This document shows positions 52,895 through 61,208 of a stretch of 64,000 bases of DNA, one piece after another. Where the stretch lies: contig JAWKNW010000006.1 in NCBI GenBank assembly GCA_041391505.1, positions 195,514-259,513 on the forward strand. Reading direction: 5' to 3'. The notes beneath the pieces are model-generated. The model did not search any database. It saw only the letters and a list, made by a program, of their open reading frames with translations, and was not told the DNA's origin. Source of the DNA: Rhodothermales bacterium. GTDB taxonomy: Bacteria; Bacteroidota; Rhodothermia; Rhodothermales; JAHQVL01. The number at the start of each line of letters is the position of its first letter. Positions within the stretch are counted from its first letter, which is position 1. A program made the translations under genes and the position numbers.

Positions 52895-53308
52895 TCAGCG
52901 GCCCCAGCGCAGGATGTAGGGCGCGGTGCCGTCCGGGACGTGTAGGGCGATGACGTTCGCGCCGCGCACGGGCAGAGGCAGCGGGAGATGCAGTTCGTCC
53001 GTCAGTTCGGCGTCGCACGTGTCGTCGCCGTCCTTGTGCGCGATCCAGATATGGGCGGTATCCGGGCGGACGGCGTAGCCCAGCTCGAACTGATGATCCG
53101 CGCAGCCTCCGATGTAGGACAGCGTGGTCAGCAGACGGTCCCCATGCAGGCGCGGAGGAACGTCGGGTCCGCCGGGCGAGTCGTTCAGGATGATTTCGTA
53201 CGGCGCGCCGTAGGCCGGCGCCACTGGCGCGGGCTCGCACCCGGACGCCAGCACGGCGATCGACAGAAACGCGTAGAGTCCGAACGATTTGCTATTTTGA
53301 CGCATCAT
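52895..53308 (-). CDS. Small lipoprotein of unknown function
   Basis: 137 residues starting at one of two tandem ATG codons. Lipobox VLASGC (Cys about residue 24). The mature part is short, with four conserved-looking features: an IILNDSPGGPDVP strand, two Cys residues (GGCADH and DDTCDAE) that could pair as a disulfide, and a closing YILRWGR. No family recognised. It ends nine bases from the convergent bcp gene and diverges from gatB by 15 bp. Confidence 0.7.
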   Translation of the reverse strand: MMRQNSKSFGLYAFLSIAVLASGCEPAPVAPAYGAPYEIILNDSPGGPDVPPRLHGDRLLTTLSYIGGCADHQFELGYAVRPDTAHIWIAHKDGDDTCDAELTDELHLPLPLPVRGANVIALHVPDGTAPYILRWGR

Positions 53309-53323
53309 AGCGGAAGATAACGC

Positions 53324-54799
53324 ATGCGACACGAAAAGTACGAGGCCGTAATCGGTCTGGAAGTTCACTGTCAGCTGTCGACCGACTCCAAGGCGTTCAG
53401 CCCGGAGTCCGCGGCCTTCGGCGCGGAGCCGAACCAGCATGTCGATCCGGTGAGTCTGGGGCATCCGGGCACGTTGCCGGTGCTGAACGACCGTGTGGTG
53501 CCGTACAGCGTTCGCATGGGCCTGGCCACTCACTGTGCCATCGCGCCGCGTTCCGAACTCGCTCGGAAACACTACTTTTATCCCGACCTCCCCAAAGGGT
53601 ACCAGATTTCGCAGTACGATACGCCGATCTGCGCTAACGGGCACCTCGATCTGGTGGATCCGGATCAGCCCGACGCGCCGGCGCGCCGCATCGGCATCAC
53701 CCGGATCCATATCGAAGAGGATGCCGGAAAATCCGTGCACGACCTGGATGTCGTGGATACGCTGCTCGACTACAACCGCTGCGGCGTGCCCCTCATCGAA
53801 ATCGTGTCCGAGCCGGACATCCGCACGCCGCGGGAAGCCTTTCTTTATCTCCAGAAGATCCGGCAGATCGTTCGTTATCTCGGGATTTGCGACGGCAACA
53901 TGGAAGAAGGCTCGCTCCGCTGCGACGCCAACGTATCGGTCCGCCTCCGGGGCGAAACGGCCCTGGGTACGAAGACCGAAATCAAAAACATGAACTCGTT
54001 CCGGAATGTCGAACGCGCCATCGAGTATGAGATCGGCCGGCAGATCGACGTCCTGGAATCGGGTGGATCGATCCGTCAGGAGACGCTGCTCTGGGATGCC
54101 GGCAGCCTGGAAACGCGGTCGATGCGCTCCAAGGAGTTCGCGCACGACTACCGCTATTTCCCCGATCCCGATCTGGTCCCCATCGTCGTGGATGCCGAGC
54201 GGCTGGCCGAACTCGCCGCCTCGCTCCCCGAACTTCCGGAGGCCCGGCGGGCGCGGTACGTCGAACAGCTGGGCCTGCCGCTCTACGATGCGGAGGTGCT
54301 CACGGAAGAACGCGCCGTGGCCGACTATTTCGAGGACGTCCTGGCTGCGCTGGCGCCCGCCGGCGATGCCGGCGCCAAGACCGCCTCGAACTTCGTGATG
54401 ACGCAGGTGCTGCGCGCGCTCAACGAGTGGGGCATCGAAATGGCGGCGTTTCCGATCGAGCCGGCGCGTCTCGCGGGCCTCATCCGGCTGCGGTTGGACG
54501 ACCGGATCAATTCCTCGGCGGCCCAGGAGGTGTTCGACGCGATGCTGGCGTCGCCTGAAGACGCCCCGGCCATCGCGGCGGCCCGCAACCTCCTGCAGGT
54601 GTCCGACGCCGGCGCGCTGCTGCCGATCGTGATCGAGGTGCTCGACGCCAATCCGAAGGAGCTGGCGGCCTATATGGGCGGAAAGGAAGGCCTGATCGGT
54701 TTTTTTGTCGGGCAGGTCATGCGCCGCTTCCCCGGTTCGCCGGACCCGAAAGTCGTGCGCGCGGTCATCGCAGAACAGGTTGCGGCCCGGAACGTATAG
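53324..54799 (+). CDS. gatB: Asp-tRNA(Asn)/Glu-tRNA(Gln) amidotransferase subunit B
   Basis: 491 residues. Typical GatB: EAVIGLEVHCQLST at the start, HYFYPDLPKGYQISQYD, IHIEEDAGK, EIVSEPDIRTPREA, EGSLRCDANVSVR and MRSKEFAHDYRYFPDPDL, then the helical YqeY-like tail. With GatA and GatC it makes Gln-tRNA(Gln) and/or Asn-tRNA(Asn) from the misacylated forms, using ammonia from GatA. GatA and GatC are not in the window. Confidence 0.97.
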   Translation: MRHEKYEAVIGLEVHCQLSTDSKAFSPESAAFGAEPNQHVDPVSLGHPGTLPVLNDRVVPYSVRMGLATHCAIAPRSELARKHYFYPDLPKGYQISQYDTPICANGHLDLVDPDQPDAPARRIGITRIHIEEDAGKSVHDLDVVDTLLDYNRCGVPLIEIVSEPDIRTPREAFLYLQKIRQIVRYLGICDGNMEEGSLRCDANVSVRLRGETALGTKTEIKNMNSFRNVERAIEYEIGRQIDVLESGGSIRQETLLWDAGSLETRSMRSKEFAHDYRYFPDPDLVPIVVDAERLAELAASLPELPEARRARYVEQLGLPLYDAEVLTEERAVADYFEDVLAALAPAGDAGAKTASNFVMTQVLRALNEWGIEMAAFPIEPARLAGLIRLRLDDRINSSAAQEVFDAMLASPEDAPAIAAARNLLQVSDAGALLPIVIEVLDANPKELAAYMGGKEGLIGFFVGQVMRRFPGSPDPKVVRAVIAEQVAARNV

Positions 54800-54813
54800 G
54801 AGCATCCCACCAC

Positions 54814-56226
54814 GTGTCTCGATCGAACATGAAGTCCCCAGAAAACCCCATGCGCTGTAGAGGAACGGTTGCGCTCCTCACTATTGTCGCCATCGTCCTT
54901 GCCGGCTGCGGAGATCGCGGCGGCGCTCGGACCGGGGCCTCGGCGGTCCGGAGCCATTTCGACGGCAAGATCATGCTGAGCGCCGCCGTGGACAGCACGC
55001 AAGACTACCGCGGATTCGAGGTGCTGATCGCCGACGGCATGCCGGGGACCTGGGACACGCTGGCCTATGCGGTCACCGGCCCGGATGGCCAGGTGACCCT
55101 GGATGTCGGCGCCCCGAGGGCGGACATCTTCACGCTCCAGATCAGCCGCGACGGCTCACCCCTCGTGCGCGACGAGATCGTCATCGCCGACGGCGACTCG
55201 GCGACCGCCTCCATCACATTTCCGCTCGGCAGCCGGCCCATCCTGATCCGCTCCAGGGAAAACGCGGTGTTGATGGGGTTCAAAAATACCCTGGCCACCC
55301 ACGCCATGGCGATCCAGGAGTTGCAACAAGCCGGCGAAACCGACCCCGTACGTTATACCAACCGGATCCTGCAAAGCGCTGAGGTGCTGTGGACCCTCGG
55401 CGAGGGCAATCCCGGCACGATCGCCGGCGAGCTGGCCTCCTCGCAATCCATTCTGCTGCTCCAGGATGTCGACGACTCGCTGCTCGTGGCGCGGGCGCGG
55501 ACGATCGATCAGGAAAATCCGAATTTCCAGGCCGTCGTGGAGTCGGCGCGGCGCGCCGAGATGCAGATGAACGGGTCCGAAGCCGCCGTCACCCTCATGA
55601 AGTCGTTTCTCGATCGCGTCACCGAGCCCGGGCCGCGCGTGGCCGTCATGACCGAGCTGGTCATCGCCTACCGGGATAACTTGCAGGTGGACGACGCCGT
55701 GGCGCTGGCGGAGCAGGTCAAGACCGAGTTTCAAGACAGCACGGTGGGCGCCTGGGCCGACCGCGCCCTGTACGATCTCCAGAAACTGATGCCCGGCATG
55801 CCGGCGCCCGATTTCCGCGCGGTCACGATCACCGGAGACACGGTGTCGCTGGCCAGCTTCAGGGGGCGGCCGCTGCTGATCGAGTTTTATGCTCCGGGGC
55901 AGGCCTTTGCCCGCGAACTCGGGGCGCGCAACGCCTTTTATCGCGCCGACGTGGAGGGTGCCGACCGGTTCGAGATCCTGTCCTTTTCCCTCCAGCCGGA
56001 TCAGGACCTCAACGCGGCGTTTTTCGAAGATCGCGACATCCCCGGCGTGCACGTCTTCCTGACGGACGGCGGCGCGGCTCCGGTCGTCGCGGCGTACAAC
56101 ATCAATCTCCTTCCAACCCGGTTTCTGATCGACGCCGAAGGCAAGATCGTCGGAAAGTATGTGCGCGACAATGCGGTGCAGGCTTTCCAGGATGCGCTGA
56201 GCGTATCGATGCGTCGACCGAGCTGA
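54814..56226 (+). CDS. TlpA/ResA-like thioredoxin-fold lipoprotein without the CXXC site
   Basis: About 470 residues from the GTG at 54814 (AGGAG 11 bases upstream); ATG codons at 54829 and 54850 are alternatives that give a shorter N-region. Lipobox VLAGC. The central part is a helical DUF4369-like region; the last 150 residues form a thioredoxin/AhpC-like domain (PGMPAPDFRAVTI, SLASFRGRPLLIEFYA, LLPTRFLIDAEGKIVGKYV). Where TlpA/ResA carry CXXC, here the sequence reads APGQAFARE, so there are no redox cysteines. It may be a binding or scaffold protein. It lies 14 bp after gatB and 38 bp before tpiA. Confidence 0.85.
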   Translation: MSRSNMKSPENPMRCRGTVALLTIVAIVLAGCGDRGGARTGASAVRSHFDGKIMLSAAVDSTQDYRGFEVLIADGMPGTWDTLAYAVTGPDGQVTLDVGAPRADIFTLQISRDGSPLVRDEIVIADGDSATASITFPLGSRPILIRSRENAVLMGFKNTLATHAMAIQELQQAGETDPVRYTNRILQSAEVLWTLGEGNPGTIAGELASSQSILLLQDVDDSLLVARARTIDQENPNFQAVVESARRAEMQMNGSEAAVTLMKSFLDRVTEPGPRVAVMTELVIAYRDNLQVDDAVALAEQVKTEFQDSTVGAWADRALYDLQKLMPGMPAPDFRAVTITGDTVSLASFRGRPLLIEFYAPGQAFARELGARNAFYRADVEGADRFEILSFSLQPDQDLNAAFFEDRDIPGVHVFLTDGGAAPVVAAYNINLLPTRFLIDAEGKIVGKYVRDNAVQAFQDALSVSMRRPS

Positions 56227-56264
56227 CCGTTTCCTTCACACCACCAAAACGAATCCATCCGCCT

Positions 56265-57032
56265 ATGTTTATCGCCGGCAACTGGAAAATGAACACCGAT
56301 GTCAGCAGCGCCGGCGCGCTGGCGGCATCGATCTGCGATCGGGTAGCCGCGGGCACGCGCACGCGCGTCGCCGTATGCCCGCCGTATGTGAGTCTGGAGT
56401 CGGTCGGGCGCACGCTCGATCAGAAGGCCTCGCCGGTGAAGCTGGGCGCGCAGGACATGCATTTCGAGGATAACGGCGCGTTTACGGGCGCCATCTCGGC
56501 CTCGATGCTCGCCTCGGTCGGCTGCACCTATGTCATCCTGGGTCACTCGGAGCGCCGTCAGTTCTTCGGCGAAACCGACGAGACGGTGAACCGCAAGGTG
56601 TTGAAGGCGATGGGCGCGGGCCTGATCCCAATCGTGTGTATCGGCGAGACGCTGGAAGAGCGCGAGGCGGGCGAGGTGGAGGAAGTCGTGGGCAGGCAGG
56701 TCCGCGCCGGTCTCGCCGGCGTATCCGTCGACAGCGCGGATCGGCTGGTGCTGGCGTACGAACCGGTATGGGCCATCGGCACCGGCCGCACGGCATCGCC
56801 GGAGCAGGCCCAGGATGTCCACGCCTTTATTCGGGGGCTGCTGATCAACCAGTTCGGCGAGGCCACGGGCCGCGCCATCCACATCCTCTACGGCGGCAGC
56901 ATGAAGCCGTCCAACGCGGAAGAACTGCTGGGCCAGAAAGACGTGGATGGCGGCCTGATCGGCGGCGCCAGTCTGAAAGCCGACGACTTCTACGGCATCA
57001 TCGCGGCCGCTGAGGCCGTGGGACGCAAGTAG
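56265..57032 (+). CDS. tpiA: Triosephosphate isomerase
   Basis: 255 residues. Catalytic features: Lys in AGNWKMN, His in VILGHSERRQ, Glu in AYEPVWAIGTG, and the phosphate-binding YGGSMKPSNA. It interconverts dihydroxyacetone phosphate and glyceraldehyde-3-phosphate in glycolysis. It is convergent with the FmdB-like gene with only 22 bp between the stop codons. The ATG at 56265 is the usual start. Confidence 0.97.
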   Translation: MFIAGNWKMNTDVSSAGALAASICDRVAAGTRTRVAVCPPYVSLESVGRTLDQKASPVKLGAQDMHFEDNGAFTGAISASMLASVGCTYVILGHSERRQFFGETDETVNRKVLKAMGAGLIPIVCIGETLEEREAGEVEEVVGRQVRAGLAGVSVDSADRLVLAYEPVWAIGTGRTASPEQAQDVHAFIRGLLINQFGEATGRAIHILYGGSMKPSNAEELLGQKDVDGGLIGGASLKADDFYGIIAAAEAVGRK

Positions 57033-57054
57033 TCCGGTACCCGGTCAGGGGCCG

Positions 57055-57354
57055 TCAGTCGCTCGAGGCGGGCGACGAGGCGCTGCTGGCCGGCTTATTT
57101 TCGGTCGAAGAACTCGACGCATCGGAAGCGCCGGTCGTGGAGGAGGAGGCGCTCTTCTTCCCGCCGGCGTTTCCGCTTCGGGCGTAGTCCGTAAGGTAAA
57201 AACCGCTCCCCTTGAACACGAGTCCGCCGGCGCCCCGGATGATCCGTTTTACGGGCTGGCCGGTTTCCGGGCAGGTTGTAAGAGGAGCTTCCGTAATCCG
57301 CTGATCGATCTCGAAGATCGTCCCGTCTTCACGTTTGTACGTATACGTTGGCAT
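57055..57354 (-). CDS. FmdB-like putative regulatory protein with a degenerate zinc ribbon
   Basis: 99 residues from the ATG at 57354. The start MPTYTYKREDGTIFEI and ITEAPLTTCPETGQPVKRII match the FmdB/zinc-ribbon family, but both CXXC pairs are broken: the first is gone and only one Cys remains in the second. A GSGFY segment follows, and residues 60-99 are a Ser/Ala-rich low-complexity tail. Regulatory function is an old assignment for the family and not proven. Confidence 0.8.
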   Translation of the reverse strand: MPTYTYKREDGTIFEIDQRITEAPLTTCPETGQPVKRIIRGAGGLVFKGSGFYLTDYARSGNAGGKKSASSSTTGASDASSSSTENKPASSASSPASSD

Positions 57355-57440
57355 ACCGTGCAACCTGGTTTACTGCTGCGATTCACTATGACGCATGAAC
57401 CCGGAGAACGCGGGTGAGGTTTCACGGCGGCCTCGGCGGT

Positions 57441-60389
57441 CTATTCGTGCGTGATGGTCGGGATGATCGGTTGCGGTGGGCCCGTCATCGCGCGGTACGC
57501 GATGTCCGCGAGATCGGCCCGGACCCTGGCGTGTTTGGTGTTTTCACGGGTAGGATAGACGCGATTCGCCAGTAGGATGACGAACAGCCTGGCATCCGGG
57601 TCGATCCAGATCGAGGTGCCCGTAAAGCCGGTATGCCCGAAACTACGTGGACCGAAGAGGGTGCCGGCGGATGAATATCCCGTGGGGCTCCGCGTGTCCC
57701 AGCCGAGGGCGCGGCTGTGGTGCTCGGGGTCGACGGCCGTGGTGAAGAGGCGGATCGTTTCGGGCTTGAGGAACGGCGCGCCGTTGACCTCGCCCTCGTT
57801 CATCATCATGAACGCGAACCGGGACAGGTCCTCGGCCGAGGAAAACAGGCCGGCATGGCCGGCGGTGCCGCCGAGGATATAGGCCGTCTCATCGTGCACT
57901 TCCCCCTGCACGAGACGCTTCCGGAAGGTGTTGTCGATCTCGGTCGGCACGATGGTCAGGTCGCGCCCGACGCCGCTGGGCCGGAAGCCGGTATGCGTCA
58001 TGCCGAGCGGCAGGAGCACCGTCCGCTGCACGTACGCCCCGAACTCTTCCCCCGTGATCCGCTCGATGACGAGGGCGAGCGTGATCATGTTGAAGTCGCT
58101 GTACCGCATCTCCGACCCGATCGGGTACACGGGCGTTTCGTGCATGATGTCGTCGATCACGCCGGCGCGCGTGAGGATGCCCATCTCGTGGAACGGGCGG
58201 AACGGGATCAGCCCGCTCGTGTGCGTCAACAAATGCCGGATCGTGATGCCCGACTTGCCGTTGTTTCCAAACTGGGGCAGGTACCGGGTGACCGGGGCGT
58301 CGAGGTCGAGCTTGCCCTGCTCGTAGAGTTTCATGGCCGCCGTCGTCGTCACGATGACCTTGGTGACGGAGGCGAGATCGAACAGCGAGGCGGGCGTGAC
58401 CGGCTGATCCGAGTCGTACGTGAAGTAGCCGTAGCCCTCGAGCTTGACCAGCTCCTGATCGCGCCCGATCGCGACGGCGGCGCCGGGGAAGGCGTGGTCG
58501 GCGATGGCGGCGCGGATCAGCGAATCCACCGACGCGATCGTCGGGCCGGACATCCCCACTTCTTCGGGAAACGCCGTGCGCGGCGCGATCTGACGGGTTT
58601 CGAGGCCATACCCGTAGGGGTAGAGGCCCGGGATTGTGATCGGGAGCTTGCCCGTGAAGGCGGACTGGCCGAACAGGGCCTGGAGCGTCGTCTTCTGGGA
58701 AGCCTCGCTATGGCTGTAGGCCGCCACATAAACCTGGGGCTGGGCGTTCAGCGCCTGGATCAGATACGGCGAGCCGAAGGCGACGAGCACGACGGGCACC
58801 CGTCGAGCGATCAGCGCATTGAGGAAACGCTGGTAGGCGGGGAAAAGCTGGATCCGGTTGCTGCCGGAGCGGACCGGAAGAAACGCCGGCACCAGCACCA
58901 CGTCGGCCAGACTCGCCACGTACAGGGCTTCGTTCAGCTCGGCCTCGGAGGCGCGGCGATCGAGTGCCCGCTCGAAGATCCGGCTGCCGACGGCGAGCTG
59001 CTTGAGCTGCTTGCGAAACGGCTCGCCGGGGTCGGGTTCGTCGGTGTCGTTGAGCGAGATCGTCGCGATCGTCGCCGGCGGCCGCGCGAACGGCACGAAC
59101 TGGTTTTGATTCCGGATCAGCGTGAGTGAGGCGCGGGCGATGGTTTCGGCGAGCGTGGTGTGCTCTTGCGAGGCGACGACGCGGCGGGCCTCCACCGGAT
59201 CGGCCATGCGCTCGCGGTGCAATCCGAGCCATTCCTTCGATTGGAGGATGCGGAGTACCGACTGGTCGATCCGCTCTTCCGTGAGCCGGCCTTCCTCGAC
59301 CGCCTTGATGATCGCGGCCCGGGCCGCGTATTCGTCCTGCGAGAGCACGAGGATGTCGATGCCGGCCTCGATGGCGCGGACGGCGGCCTCGCCGGTCCCG
59401 AAATGCTTCGTGATGCTGGTCATCCGCATGGCGTCCGACACGATGAGGCCCTTGAACCCCATGTCTTCGCGCAGCAGCGAGGTGACGATGCCCGAAGCGA
59501 GGGTCGCCGGCACGCGCGGGTCGGGCTCGAGCTGCGGAAGCGCCAGGTGCCCCATCATGATGCTCATGATGCCGGCGTCGCGGACCCCGCGGAACGGAAC
59601 CAGCTCCACGGAGTCGAGCCGGGCCCGGTCGAACGGGAGCACGGGGAGGTCGGAATGCGAATCGGTGGCGGTGTCGCCGTGGCCGGGAAAATGTTTGGCC
59701 GTCGCGATAACCTTGGCGTCCTGGATGCCGAACGTGAACGCCTTCACCATGTCCGACACCAGCTCCGGCCGCTCGCCGAAGGAACGGACGTTGATGACGG
59801 GGTTCGAAGCGTTGTTGTTGATGTCGGCGACGGGCGCGTACACCTGATCGATGCCCAGGGCGCGGGCCTCCCGGGCCGTCGCATAGCCTGCCGCGTAGGC
59901 GAGGTTGGGGTTACGCGTGGCGCCGAGCGCCATGGCGCTCGGGAAGTTGGTCGTCCGGGTCAGGCGCATGCCGGCGCCCGACTCCATATCCTGCGACATC
60001 AGGAGCGGCAGCGGCGCGTGGGATTGCAACTCGTTCGCCAGCAACAGCTGCGAAAGCGGATCCCCCTGAAAAAAGAGGATGCCGCCGACCTGAAAGCGTT
60101 CCACCAGATCGACGAGCCGCTTGTAGGCCGGGTCGTCGGCGCTCGTGTACACGCCGTAGGCGTACGAGGCGAACAGCTGCGAGACCTTCTGCTCGAGGGT
60201 GAGGCGGTTGAGCGTTGAGCGGGCCCACGCGCCCGTGCCCTCGAGGTACTCCTCGTAATGGTCCTTGTCGGACGGAGCGCCGCCGGTCCCCGTCCCGTTG
60301 AACTGCAGCGCCATCCACGCCGGCACCGCAACAACGCATGTAACGATCACGGCCGCGGTCACTCGATCCAGCAATGAGCTTTCTCTCAT
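57441..60389 (-). CDS. Exported GH3 beta-N-acetylhexosaminidase-like domain fused to a beta-lactamase-like serine hydrolase
   Basis: 982 residues from the ATG at 60389. An N-terminal signal or anchor helix (VTAAVIVTCVVAVPAWMAL). GH3 domain to about residue 370 with the NagZ-like AKHFPGHGDTATDSH and GLIVSDAMRM (nucleophile Asp), then the GH3 C-terminal domain. From about residue 610 a class C-like serine hydrolase: FDLASVTKV (Ser-x-x-Lys), YSDFN and GHTGFTGT. The two could act on peptidoglycan fragments, one on the sugar and one on the peptide. An apparent N-terminal extension above 60389 is antisense to other genes. Confidence 0.9.
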   Translation of the reverse strand: MRESSLLDRVTAAVIVTCVVAVPAWMALQFNGTGTGGAPSDKDHYEEYLEGTGAWARSTLNRLTLEQKVSQLFASYAYGVYTSADDPAYKRLVDLVERFQVGGILFFQGDPLSQLLLANELQSHAPLPLLMSQDMESGAGMRLTRTTNFPSAMALGATRNPNLAYAAGYATAREARALGIDQVYAPVADINNNASNPVINVRSFGERPELVSDMVKAFTFGIQDAKVIATAKHFPGHGDTATDSHSDLPVLPFDRARLDSVELVPFRGVRDAGIMSIMMGHLALPQLEPDPRVPATLASGIVTSLLREDMGFKGLIVSDAMRMTSITKHFGTGEAAVRAIEAGIDILVLSQDEYAARAAIIKAVEEGRLTEERIDQSVLRILQSKEWLGLHRERMADPVEARRVVASQEHTTLAETIARASLTLIRNQNQFVPFARPPATIATISLNDTDEPDPGEPFRKQLKQLAVGSRIFERALDRRASEAELNEALYVASLADVVLVPAFLPVRSGSNRIQLFPAYQRFLNALIARRVPVVLVAFGSPYLIQALNAQPQVYVAAYSHSEASQKTTLQALFGQSAFTGKLPITIPGLYPYGYGLETRQIAPRTAFPEEVGMSGPTIASVDSLIRAAIADHAFPGAAVAIGRDQELVKLEGYGYFTYDSDQPVTPASLFDLASVTKVIVTTTAAMKLYEQGKLDLDAPVTRYLPQFGNNGKSGITIRHLLTHTSGLIPFRPFHEMGILTRAGVIDDIMHETPVYPIGSEMRYSDFNMITLALVIERITGEEFGAYVQRTVLLPLGMTHTGFRPSGVGRDLTIVPTEIDNTFRKRLVQGEVHDETAYILGGTAGHAGLFSSAEDLSRFAFMMMNEGEVNGAPFLKPETIRLFTTAVDPEHHSRALGWDTRSPTGYSSAGTLFGPRSFGHTGFTGTSIWIDPDARLFVILLANRVYPTRENTKHARVRADLADIAYRAMTGPPQPIIPTITHE

Positions 60390-60644
60390 TCGGAATTGCG
60401 TTTCGCGATGATTGGGGGGGCCGCCAGGGCCCGACAGGTGCGACACGGGGAACGTGGTTGTACGGGATGTGGACGATGCGGCGCCCGGTCTCTGTCTGTC
60501 CTGCGCCTGCCCGCAGACTCGTCGGGGTCTCATACGATACGAATCGCGAAGCAAAAAGAGTGCGCCATTTGGGCCGAGTGGAACTAGAGACCACGAATTC
60601 TGTGTATTGATCCCTTCAACACGCCAACCTGAGTGTGCGGATCG

Positions 60645-61199
60645 ATGGCCACGTTTTATGATACGCTTACGGACGAGCATCAGGCGTTTATCGCCGGCCA
60701 GCCCATCTTTTTCACCGGCTCGGCGCCGGCCGAAGGCCGTATCAACGTCTCCCCGAAAGGGATGGATACATTCCGGGTGCTGGACAGCCGGACGGTCGCC
60801 TATCTCGACCTCACCGGCAGCGGAAACGAGACGGCCTCGCACCTCGAAGAGAATGGGCGGCTCACGATCATGTTCTGCAGCTTCTCTCGCGCGCCGCTGA
60901 TCATGCGGCTGTACGGCACCGGCGAGGTCGCCCGCAAGGGGACCGACCGATGGCGCGAACTGGCTCCTCATTTCGCACCGCATCCCGGCGCCCGCCAGAT
61001 CGTCGTGATGCAGGTTGATTCCGTGCAGACGTCGTGCGGCTTCGCCGTGCCGATCATGGACCTCGTGAAGGAGCGCGAGACGCTCCAGAAATGGGCCGCC
61101 GGCCAGAGCGAAGACGATCTGCTGGCCTATCGCGAAAAAAAGAATACACGGAGTATCGACGGAGTCCCGATAGCCAGCTGGCTTCCGGAATCGAAGTAG
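60645..61199 (+). CDS. Pyridoxamine 5'-phosphate oxidase family protein
   Basis: 184 residues. A split-barrel flavin-binding fold: IFFTGSAPAEGRINVSPKG, VAYLDLTGSGNETASHL, RLTIMFCSFSRAPLIMRLYG. It belongs to the large PNPOx-like group that binds FMN or F420; true PdxH has a different C-terminus, so the substrate is unknown. The gap 60390-60644 (255 bp), divergent from the GH3 gene, holds no other gene. The MFS gene follows after 9 bp. Confidence 0.85.
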   Translation: MATFYDTLTDEHQAFIAGQPIFFTGSAPAEGRINVSPKGMDTFRVLDSRTVAYLDLTGSGNETASHLEENGRLTIMFCSFSRAPLIMRLYGTGEVARKGTDRWRELAPHFAPHPGARQIVVMQVDSVQTSCGFAVPIMDLVKERETLQKWAAGQSEDDLLAYREKKNTRSIDGVPIASWLPESK

Positions 61200-61208
61200 G
61201 GGGTCGCC

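Noticed and set aside
53309..54805. A long minus-strand frame joined to the small lipoprotein gene
   Set aside because: It is antisense to gatB; the lipobox and tandem ATG at 53303-53308 mark the real start.
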